Under the pieces are notes generated by a model. That model was given only the letters and a program-made list of their open reading frames with translations. It was not told where the DNA came from and searched no databases. Both the position numbers and the translations under genes were made by a program. DNA of 50,065 bases from Amphibacillus cookii (lineage in GTDB: Bacteria > Bacillota > Bacilli > Bacillales > Amphibacillaceae). Positions 19,772 to 25,961 of this stretch are shown here, piece by piece. The stretch covers positions 1 through 50,065 of the forward strand of contig NZ_JAFBDS010000014.1 in assembly GCF_016908375.1 (NCBI RefSeq), written 5' to 3'. Position 1 is the first letter of the stretch. Each line of letters opens with the position of its first letter.

Positions 19772-20034
19772 GTGTAAGTATAGAAGAATTATTCGCGAGT
19801 AGAGCAGAGTATTCGCTTTGCTTCTTGCGCGCTTCTGTAACACTTCAATCATCTTTAATTACTCAACTTTCTCATCTGAATTTTCAGGTCTAGCATAAGG
19901 GTAACCCTCATATTAAATATAAGCGTTGCCTTTGAATATAGATTTTCGATTAATTGTAAACCTCGTTTTAGACTCGTAGGTGAGCTATGTTCCGCTTTCC
20001 GTGGGCGCACCAAAAGTGAGAAAATCGAATTCAT

Positions 20035-20300
20035 TATGAACCACCCGTCTAAGTGGAGATAAGCAAGGGGTGAGACTTCTGCGGGAATAGGATGAGCTGA
20101 AGATCCACTTTAGAAGCGCTCTTAGCTTCTAAAGTTAGCTGAAGCCATCCCCGCGAAAAGCGAATCCCTTGCTTTTCGGAACGACATAACGTGCTAAACG
20201 TATGCGGCACATCCATGCAGAAGTAAAGTCAACAAACCTATTGAATACCGCGTCTATTGAACACAATCAAGGTTGAATGACTATTTTCAGTGCGAAAGTT
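20035..20300 (+). repeat. R1 dispersed palindromic repeat, copy 2
   Basis: Near-identical to 4886-5140 except for the central hairpin and a small insertion near 20245. Its central stem is ACTTTAGAAGC with GCTTCTAAAGT, where copy 1 has ACTTGAG with CTCAAGT. The flanks GAAGATCC and TTAGCTGAAGCC are unchanged. No gene lies in it. Confidence 0.8.
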
Positions 20301-20338
20301 GAGTAATTAAATAACGCTCGCAAACGATAAGGTCATCC

Positions 20339-20367
20339 GCATAGTCTAGTGATTAATAGCATATAGT
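20339..20367 (+). promoter_or_regulatory. SigmaE-type promoter for spoIID
   Basis: GCATAGT (20339-20345), a 14-base spacer, and CATATAGT (20360-20367) match the sigmaE pattern (KMATATT, 14 bases, CATACA-T) with few mismatches. SpoIID belongs to the sigmaE regulon in B. subtilis. The transcript would run through an R2 repeat before the gene. Confidence 0.55.
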
Positions 20368-20374
20368 TTATTAC

Positions 20375-20522
20375 GGATATCCGTGAAACTTCCGCCACAA
20401 AATAAAGAGCAGAGATCATCTCTTTAGGCGGGAGCTAACGGCCGCTAATGTCCTGATTCACTCAGCTAACCATCAGTGGGCAAAGAACAAGGCTGCCTAC
20501 TGATTGAAAGTTCGTTTTATTG
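20375..20522 (+). repeat. R2 dispersed repeat, copy 4
   Basis: Shares GCTAATGTCCTGATTCACTC, GCTAACCATCAGTGGG and the right end GAAAGTTCGTTTTATTG with other R2 copies. The left end is diverged. Its right end overlaps the first possible start codon (TTG 20504) of spoIID. Confidence 0.7.
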
Positions 20523-21583
20523 TTAATAATTACTTTGGATCGGAGGGCTTTATTATTAAACCCATATCAAAAGAGCACCATATTTTTAAACCTATCCTTA
20601 TATTACTAATGATCTTAATTATTGTTGCACTTGGCCTACCATCATCAATTGTTCTATTGAGTTCTAAAGAACCGATGCCAAATCCCCCCTTGGTAGACGA
20701 TCAATCAATAGATCAAGATTTAAATGAAGAGAGTGTGATTACCGTAAATGTCGAGCGTTCTGAAACCGATCAAGTGGAATCGATCCCACTCGAACAATAT
20801 GTGATTAGCGTAGTCGCTTCAGAAATGCCGGCTGACTTTGAACTTGAAGCCTTAAAAGCGCAAGCATTAGCGGCTAGGACATATATTGTTCAATATATGA
20901 TGGCTACCGGTTCGTTGGAATCTGATAAGACGATTACAGATACAGTTCAACACCAAGTATACCGTAGTGAAGAAGAGCTTAAAGCATTATGGGGAGCGGA
21001 TTTTAACTGGAAGTATGAGAAAATAAGTGAAGCGGTGACAGCCACGGCTGGAGAGATATTGACTTACAATGATTCCCCGATTACACCTGCTTTTTTTTCG
21101 ACAAGTAATGGTCAAACAGAAAACGCCCAAGATTATTGGGAAAATGAACTTCCTTATCTTATTAGTGTAGATAGTGAGTGGGATAAGGATTCACCGCGAT
21201 TTTTAGATCAGAAAAGTATACCTATTCATGAGGTGGAGCAATCTCTTGGCATATCTATTAATGAGACCGTTTCTTCACCACGTATGACATATACTGAAAG
21301 TGACCGTGTGCAGACTGTTGAATTGGGAGGGCAGATCTTTACAGGTAGAGAGATTAGAGAGAAGTTAGATTTAAGATCAACTGATTTTACTATTGAACAA
21401 AAGGATGATCACCTTGTTTTCACAACTAAAGGGTTTGGGCATGGTGTTGGAATGAGTCAATACGGAGCTAATGGTATGGCTAAGGAAGGAAAAGATTATA
21501 GCGATATTGTGCTCCACTATTACCAAGGTGTGGACATTTCAACAATAACAGAAGCAATTCCAACCCTAGTTGCAAAAAAATAA
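20504..21583 (+). CDS. spoIID: Stage II sporulation protein D, engulfment lytic transglycosylase
   Basis: SpoIID cleaves peptidoglycan glycan strands during engulfment, together with SpoIIM and SpoIIP. One membrane segment (about residues 29-50) precedes the SpoIID domain with the conserved V-V-A-S-E-M-P-A-D-F-E segment (catalytic Glu), F-F-S-T-S-N-G-x-T-E-N-A, and C-terminal K-G-x-G-H-G-V-G-M-S-Q-Y-G-A. The start is unclear. TTG 20504 lies in an R2 repeat and has no good ribosome binding site. The only strong site, GGAGGG (20542-20547), precedes in-frame ATT codons at 20552 and 20555, which would give 343 or 342 residues, close to the B. subtilis protein (343). Confidence 0.93.
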   Translation: MKVRFIVNNYFGSEGFIIKPISKEHHIFKPILILLMILIIVALGLPSSIVLLSSKEPMPNPPLVDDQSIDQDLNEESVITVNVERSETDQVESIPLEQYVISVVASEMPADFELEALKAQALAARTYIVQYMMATGSLESDKTITDTVQHQVYRSEEELKALWGADFNWKYEKISEAVTATAGEILTYNDSPITPAFFSTSNGQTENAQDYWENELPYLISVDSEWDKDSPRFLDQKSIPIHEVEQSLGISINETVSSPRMTYTESDRVQTVELGGQIFTGREIREKLDLRSTDFTIEQKDDHLVFTTKGFGHGVGMSQYGANGMAKEGKDYSDIVLHYYQGVDISTITEAIPTLVAKK

Positions 21584-21592
21584 AAAATAAAT

Positions 21593-21621
21593 GTATATAA
21601 ATTCCTCTTTCTGATCAGAAT
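21593..21621 (+). promoter_or_regulatory. SigmaF promoter for spoIIQ
   Basis: GTATA (21593-21597), a 15-base spacer and GATCAGAAT (21613-21621) fit the sigmaF consensus (GYATA, 15 bases, GG-A-A-T type) with about one mismatch. SpoIIQ is a forespore sigmaF gene. Because the -10 reaches 21621, the ATG at 21620 cannot be the start codon. Confidence 0.65.
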
Positions 21622-21640
21622 GGTTGCTGAGGTGATGAAA

Positions 21641-22450
21641 ATGAAAGAGGAAAAACGTGGATTATCATACCACTGGAAACGGATCATTAAGAAAAAAGGA
21701 TTTTTCCCGGCACTTTATCTTGTTGTTGCTGCGCTCTTACTAACTGGTGTGCTTTGGTATCAAAATATGGATCGTATTTCAGAGCCGGATTTGAACCATG
21801 ATCACAACTTGCAAGATGAATTGCGCGGTGAAAACCCGTATCAATTAGATGAGGCATCTGATCCGGTAACAAACCCTGTCGAAAATGTAAGTTTGCCTGT
21901 TTTGTCAGAAAGTGAGATTCAAATTGTTACAAAGTTTTATGATCATGAAGTAGAAGAAGAAGATCAAGAACAAGCTCTTGTGTTTTATAATAATAAGTAT
22001 TATCAAAGCCAAGGGATTGATATTACGGCCACTACAAGTGATCCTTTGCCTGTAGTAGCAGCGCTAAGTGGAGAAGTTGTGGAAGTGAAGGAAGATCCAC
22101 TGTTAGGTTTTGTTGTTCAAATTGAACATGATCATGATGTAACTACTTATTACTCTAGTTTAACAGATGTTGAAGTTGAGATTGGTGATAAGGTAGCGCA
22201 AGGAGATGTACTTGCCCACGCAGGAACAAGTTTGTTTGGTCAAGACAAAGGAACGCATATCCATTTTGAGTTGCGTAAAGATGGACAAGCGGTAAACCCA
22301 GAAACATTTTTAGAACAACCTGTAACTGATATCGTTATTAGTAACGCTGAAGATGTAACAGAAGACCAACCAGATCTCGAACAAGATGAACAAGAAGATG
22401 AGGCTGAAGAGGAAGATCTTGAGTCTGGAAGAACAACAACACATAGCTAA
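21641..22450 (+). CDS. spoIIQ: Stage II sporulation protein Q
   Basis: Forespore membrane protein that bridges to SpoIIIAH across the intermembrane space during engulfment. About 269 residues: cytoplasmic basic N-terminus, one membrane helix (about 20-40), then a LytM/M23-like domain (about 115-225) and a very acidic tail. The first zinc motif is degenerate (S-Q-G-I-D in place of H-x-G-x-D), as in B. subtilis, while H-I-H is kept, so it is probably not a peptidase. ATG 21641 has GAGGTG six bases upstream. It is preceded by a sigmaF promoter. Confidence 0.93.
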   Translation: MKEEKRGLSYHWKRIIKKKGFFPALYLVVAALLLTGVLWYQNMDRISEPDLNHDHNLQDELRGENPYQLDEASDPVTNPVENVSLPVLSESEIQIVTKFYDHEVEEEDQEQALVFYNNKYYQSQGIDITATTSDPLPVVAALSGEVVEVKEDPLLGFVVQIEHDHDVTTYYSSLTDVEVEIGDKVAQGDVLAHAGTSLFGQDKGTHIHFELRKDGQAVNPETFLEQPVTDIVISNAEDVTEDQPDLEQDEQEDEAEEEDLESGRTTTHS

Positions 22451-22460
22451 CGATGTGTCA

Positions 22461-22493
22461 AACTCAGTGCATCAATTGTACTGAGTTTTTTTG
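22461..22493 (+). terminator. Rho-independent terminator after spoIIQ
   Basis: Stem AACTCAGT with ACTGAGTT and a long T run. It separates spoIIQ from the signalling locus. Between here and 22722 nothing recognisable was seen, and no helix-turn-helix coding segment is evident. Confidence 0.88.
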
Positions 22494-22722
22494 TCGTTAG
22501 TCCAAGTCTATGAAATCCACTTATTAATAAGAAGAGTAAGTAGAATCGGTAAAAAACGAGCGAATGCGAGTTTTCTAATTACATTAGATCAATTGACTCA
22601 AGCAAACGCTTTTACACGAATAACTGATATTATTTTTATTCAAATGTGTAAGAATGAAACATTGTTTTAAATATTTACATAGCCTATGGTTTAAACGGTT
22701 GGTAAACTATATTTAATAGCTA

Positions 22723-22750
22723 TTGTCGAAGAGTTGAAGTATTTGTCGAA
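22723..22750 (+). promoter_or_regulatory. Two Spo0A boxes upstream of the AimR-like gene
   Basis: The perfect 8-base consensus TTGTCGAA occurs at 22723-22730 and again at 22743-22750, same orientation, exactly 20 bases apart (about two helical turns). Consensus spacing and repetition make chance unlikely in this gap. Phosphorylated Spo0A, the master regulator of sporulation entry, would be expected to bind here and control the downstream gene pair. Whether it activates or represses cannot be told from sequence. Confidence 0.7.
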
Positions 22751-22761
22751 CGATTTTACCG

Positions 22762-22797
22762 TTGTTACTCTTGTAAATTTCTGAGAATATGTAACAA
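22762..22797 (+). promoter_or_regulatory. Long-spaced inverted repeat in the promoter region
   Basis: TTGTTAC (22762-22768) and its exact complement GTAACAA (22791-22797) are separated by 22 bases. The spacing recalls AimR operators of SPbeta-type phages, two half-sites about 25 bases apart. A weak promoter (TTGTAA 22771-22776, 19-base spacer, AATAAT 22796-22801) overlaps the repeat. As the AimR-like protein here has no recognisable DNA-binding domain, another regulator may use the site, or it may be a relic. Confidence 0.4.
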
Positions 22798-22832
22798 TAA
22801 TAGTGTAGAATTTAAGGGGAAGGAGGCAGCTA

Positions 22833-23840
22833 GTGTCGAATCAAGAAGAGTATCGTAAGCAACAATTGAATTTAAATGCTGAAGCCTATTTCTATTGGCT
22901 CGAGTCTCATGTAGACAAGCAAGACCATCTCCTTCTATTACGTGATTTTTTTATGACAACAAATGACGCCTATTCTCAATGTATAGGTTTAGAATTTCTT
23001 TATATGCACGGTTATTTTAATTTGATGGATGAGCTGATCGAGAAAAATAAACAAAGCAAAAATAAAGTTAACCGTGATTGGGCGTATTTGTACGAATTAA
23101 TAATGGCTAAATTGAATAGACAAGTGCATTTGGAGTTTTTGTTAGAAAGTGCTCAACGATTAAATACCGAAGATCCATCTTTGTCTTGTATTAACCAATT
23201 ATTTATCATTTCGATTCATTTTGATATGTTCGAATATGAAATACTTGGGAATAAACTAGATCGACTTTTAATACAAGTAAAAAACATTTCCCATCCTATT
23301 ATTGCACCATTAATCAATCAACGGTTAGAATTGGTTTTGTTTCACCACTATTGGAAGCGCAATGAAATGATTTTAGCTCGAAAACATGGTTTTAACGCAT
23401 TAGCGGGAACCAAAAACCGTTATGTGCTTGCCAATTTGCACATTAATTTAAGTTTATCGTATATATTTGATGAATTTGAGTCTGCCATCTTCCATCTTAA
23501 TGAATCAAAGAAAAATGCAGAAAGCTTAAATTTAATGTGGATCATTAATATGATTGATAATCAAAATATTCCTTTTTTATGCGCTCACTTTAATCAAGCT
23601 TGTGATATAAAAACGCCTGTTAAAAGTGAACAAGCCCATCTAGCCATTGCTAGGGGGGACCTGAAACTTGCTCAACATTTACTATCGGAAGTAACTGAAG
23701 ATACACCCTTTACTAAATACTATGTAGGGCGTGCTTATCAGGATCGTCGCATCTTACTTCAAGCCTATAATGAATTTATCGAGAAGCGAAGCGATCATTT
23801 TTTTGCACGCTTACCCTTGACAGCATTGAAAACTTTGTAG
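22833..23840 (+). CDS. AimR-like peptide-pheromone receptor lacking the DNA-binding domain
   Basis: A 335-residue helical protein resembling AimR (the arbitrium receptor of phages phi3T and SPbeta) along its TPR-like body. Shared landmarks include E-Q-A-H (266-269), Y-Y-x-x-G-R about 25 residues later, and the C-terminal D-H-F-F-A-R-L-P-L-x-x-L (R326-L329), against D-K-F-L-I-R-L-P-L-x-x-L in SPbeta AimR. AimR has about 70 residues with a helix-turn-helix before this body; here only about 28 precede it and no HTH is visible. The GTG start is secure: AAGGAGG ends six bases upstream and an in-frame stop lies at 22806. It has Spo0A boxes upstream and a pheromone precursor 39 bases downstream. No integrase, capsid or lysis gene is near. 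It probably senses the imported peptide and, like Rap proteins, may act by binding a partner (inference). Confidence 0.8.
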   Translation: MSNQEEYRKQQLNLNAEAYFYWLESHVDKQDHLLLLRDFFMTTNDAYSQCIGLEFLYMHGYFNLMDELIEKNKQSKNKVNRDWAYLYELIMAKLNRQVHLEFLLESAQRLNTEDPSLSCINQLFIISIHFDMFEYEILGNKLDRLLIQVKNISHPIIAPLINQRLELVLFHHYWKRNEMILARKHGFNALAGTKNRYVLANLHINLSLSYIFDEFESAIFHLNESKKNAESLNLMWIINMIDNQNIPFLCAHFNQACDIKTPVKSEQAHLAIARGDLKLAQHLLSEVTEDTPFTKYYVGRAYQDRRILLQAYNEFIEKRSDHFFARLPLTALKTL

Positions 23841-23879
23841 CTTCAGTTTTTCATAAAATATTTAAGGAGGTGACAAGAG

Positions 23880-24137
23880 ATGAAACGTAAATTTATTTCA
23901 ACCTTAATGGCATTTATAATGGTAGCTGTTTTCAGTGTGGTCCAACTAAGCACGACATCTTTTGCTAAAGCTGAAGTTAAACCATTAGACCCGGGACATG
24001 GAACGATTTTCAGCAATCCAGGTGATAGTGTTAATGATCCAGGACATGGAACGATTTTCAGCAATCCAGGTGAAAGTATTAATGACCCAGGGCATGGAAC
24101 GATCTTTAGCGACCCAGGACATGGAACGATTTTTTAG
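23880..24137 (+). CDS. Secreted multi-copy peptide-pheromone precursor
   Basis: An 85-residue protein: signal peptide (basic K-R-K, hydrophobic core about 5-23, A-K-A end near residue 31), a short linker, then four exact copies of DPGHGTIF at residues 37-44, 53-60, 69-76 and 78-85. The first three are followed by S-NPGDSVN, S-NPGESIN and a single S; the last ends the protein. The core DPGHGT has the layout of arbitrium peptides SAIRGA and GMPRGA (basic residue 4, Gly 5, small residue 6). The mature signal may be DPGHGTIF or a trimmed DPGHGT. AAGGAGGTGA nine bases upstream is a near-perfect ribosome binding site. Likely exported by Sec, cut by extracellular proteases and re-imported by an oligopeptide permease encoded elsewhere (inference). 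Confidence 0.82.
   Translation: MKRKFISTLMAFIMVAVFSVVQLSTTSFAKAEVKPLDPGHGTIFSNPGDSVNDPGHGTIFSNPGESINDPGHGTIFSDPGHGTIF
23988..24134 (+). repeat. Coding tandem repeat, 48-base units
   Basis: Units at 23988-24035 and 24036-24083, a 27-base partial unit at 24084-24110, and the last 24-base copy at 24111-24134. Among the four DPGHGTIF copies the differences are at third codon positions only (Asp, Pro, Gly, Ile and Phe codons), all silent. The spacer octapeptides differ conservatively (D/E and V/I). Confidence 0.95.
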
Positions 24138-24149
24138 TTTAATTATGAT

Positions 24150-24184
24150 AAGTCGGCTTCTATTAAAGGAGTCGACTTTTTTAT
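24150..24184 (+). terminator. Rho-independent terminator of the receptor-pheromone unit
   Basis: Stem AAGTCGGCTTC pairing with GGAGTCGACTT (two G-T pairs) and a following T run. It starts 12 bases after the pheromone stop and separates it from spoIIID. Confidence 0.85.
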
Positions 24185-24197
24185 CGTTCTAAAACAC

Positions 24198-24226
24198 GCA
24201 TATTCAAACGTTGCCACTAATAAAAT
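24198..24226 (+). promoter_or_regulatory. SigmaE-type promoter for spoIIID
   Basis: GCATATT (24198-24204) is a perfect sigmaE -35. After 14 bases AATAAAAT (24219-24226) matches the -10 at six of eight positions. spoIIID is a sigmaE gene in B. subtilis. Confidence 0.6.
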
Positions 24227-24337
24227 GATACAAACTACAGAAAGACGGTCTGAGGAATTGTATTTGAATCATACGTGCTTATTCGTGCTAATCTAACTTC
24301 CCACACCTTGGCCAAACAACAGGAGGAGGCAAATGAT

Positions 24338-24595
24338 GTGCATGATTATATTAAAGAAAGAACCATTAGAATTGGTCAACATATCATTGATACAAAGAAA
24401 ACAGTTAGAACAATTGCTAAAGAATTCGGTGTATCTAAAAGTACGGTCCACAAAGATCTAACAGAACGTTTACCAGAATTAAACCCTGAGCTTGCTACTC
24501 AAGTAAAAGAAATTTTAGAACACCATAAAGCGATTCGTCACCTTAGGGGTGGAGCAGCTACTAAACGAAAATACGAGCAAACGCCTAACTACTAA
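24338..24595 (+). CDS. spoIIID: Stage III sporulation transcription factor SpoIIID
   Basis: Mother-cell DNA-binding regulator that modulates the sigmaE and sigmaK regulons. The 85-residue protein from GTG 24338 starts M-H-D-Y-I-K-E-R-T, as in B. subtilis (93 residues). The helix-turn-helix T-I-A-K-E-F-G-V-S-K-S-T-V-H-K-D-L is strictly conserved and R-H-L-R-G-G follows. AGGAGGAGG ends nine bases before the GTG, and no in-frame ATG is available. It stands directly before mbl, as in Bacillus. Confidence 0.95.
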   Translation: MHDYIKERTIRIGQHIIDTKKTVRTIAKEFGVSKSTVHKDLTERLPELNPELATQVKEILEHHKAIRHLRGGAATKRKYEQTPNY

Positions 24596-24838
24596 TCACA
24601 GGGTGTGATCCTTCCTACTTCCTTTCCACTTTTCATCATAAATAATGAGTTATCAACGTCACATAAGCAATTGAATCATGGATAATTTCATTAATTCTGT
24701 GAAAAATTAATGAAATACATGATTTTGCACAATCTATTTACAAAATAGATTAACTTTACTAACCAATTTATGCTATTATATATTATTAGAGGTAATATCG
24801 TTTTTTCGGAAGTTATTTACATAGGGAGGATCGAATTC

Positions 24839-25840
24839 ATGTTTTCAAGAGATATAGGAATTGACTTAGGTACGGCAAATGTATTAATTCACGTGAAAGG
24901 GAAGGGGGTTGTCTTGAATGAACCCTCTGTCGTTGCGATGGATCGCTCAAGTGGGCGTGTATTAGAAGTTGGAGAAGCGGCTCGTCGGATGGTAGGGCGT
25001 ACGCCGGGAAACATTGAAGCGATTCGCCCATTAAAAGATGGGGTTATTGCAGACTTTGATGTCACTGAATCGATGTTAAAGTATTTTATCAATAAAATTA
25101 ATGTGCGTGGTATGTTTTCGAAGCCGCGTATGTTGATTTGTTGCCCGACTAACATTACCAAAGTAGAGCAAAAGGCAATTAAAGAAGCAGCTGAAAAATC
25201 AGGCGGAAAAAAAGTTTACTTGGAAGAAGAACCTAAAGTGGCAGCCATTGGTGCAGGGATGGATATCTTCCAGCCTAGCGGTAATATGGTTGTTGATATC
25301 GGTGGTGGAACAACAGATGTCGCTGTCTTATCAATGGGTGATATTGTAACGGCTCAATCGATAAAGATGGCCGGGGATAAATTTGATGGTGAGATTTTAA
25401 ATTATGTGAAGCGACAGTATAAACTTTTAATTGGTGAACGTACAGCAGAAGATATTAAGATTCATGTTGCTACTGTTTTCCCTGGTGCCCGTCAGGAATC
25501 TATTGATATACGTGGTCGTGATATGGTAACAGGATTGCCTCGTACGATAACGATAAAATCAGATGAAATTGAAGAGGCGTTACGTGAGTCAGTCGCCGTT
25601 ATTATACAAGCTGCTAAAAATGTACTAGAAAAGACACCGCCTGAATTATCAGCGGATATCATTGATCGTGGCGTGATACTAACTGGTGGTGGTGCCTTAT
25701 TACATGGTATTGATCAACTGTTATCTGAGGAATTAAAAGTACCTGTCTTTTTAGCGGAAGAGCCGATGCATTGTGTGGCGAAAGGAACAGGGATCATGCT
25801 GGAAAATATTGATAAAATAGAGAAGCGATCATTAATATAG
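24839..25840 (+). CDS. mbl: Rod-shape determining protein Mbl (MreB family)
   Basis: Actin-like protein organising cylindrical wall synthesis under the membrane. 333 residues from ATG 24839, equal to B. subtilis Mbl; AGGGAGGA lies upstream. Phosphate-binding loops D-L-G-T-A-N and D-I-G-G-G-T-T-D, and the adenosine motif T-G-G-G-A-L-L-H-G, are present. Synteny spoIIID-mbl-flhO-flhP marks it as Mbl and not MreB or MreBH. In-frame codons upstream of 24839 lie in the promoter region and are rejected. Confidence 0.96.
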   Translation: MFSRDIGIDLGTANVLIHVKGKGVVLNEPSVVAMDRSSGRVLEVGEAARRMVGRTPGNIEAIRPLKDGVIADFDVTESMLKYFINKINVRGMFSKPRMLICCPTNITKVEQKAIKEAAEKSGGKKVYLEEEPKVAAIGAGMDIFQPSGNMVVDIGGGTTDVAVLSMGDIVTAQSIKMAGDKFDGEILNYVKRQYKLLIGERTAEDIKIHVATVFPGARQESIDIRGRDMVTGLPRTITIKSDEIEEALRESVAVIIQAAKNVLEKTPPELSADIIDRGVILTGGGALLHGIDQLLSEELKVPVFLAEEPMHCVAKGTGIMLENIDKIEKRSLI

Positions 25841-25961
25841 AAGTATATTTGCTAAACCATTATCTTTTTTACTAATAAATTTTAAGAAAAACCACTTTAA
25901 TTTGCGAAATTTGTGATAGAATAGACTTATTATTTGTCGTAAATTGAAAGGAAGTGGCCAA

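Noticed and set aside
21620-21640. Earlier ATG codons (21620, 21635) as the spoIIQ start
   Set aside because: The first overlaps the sigmaF -10 sequence. The second is too close to GAGGTG. ATG 21641 fits both spacing and family N-terminus.
23988-24134. Regular repeats suggestive of a CRISPR array
   Set aside because: The units lie in frame inside a signal-peptide protein, the spacers are nearly identical, and no cas gene is near.
22833-24137. Prophage or integrative element as the source of the AimR-like pair
   Set aside because: Both sides are core sporulation genes in normal order. No integrase, attachment-site repeat or phage gene is visible.
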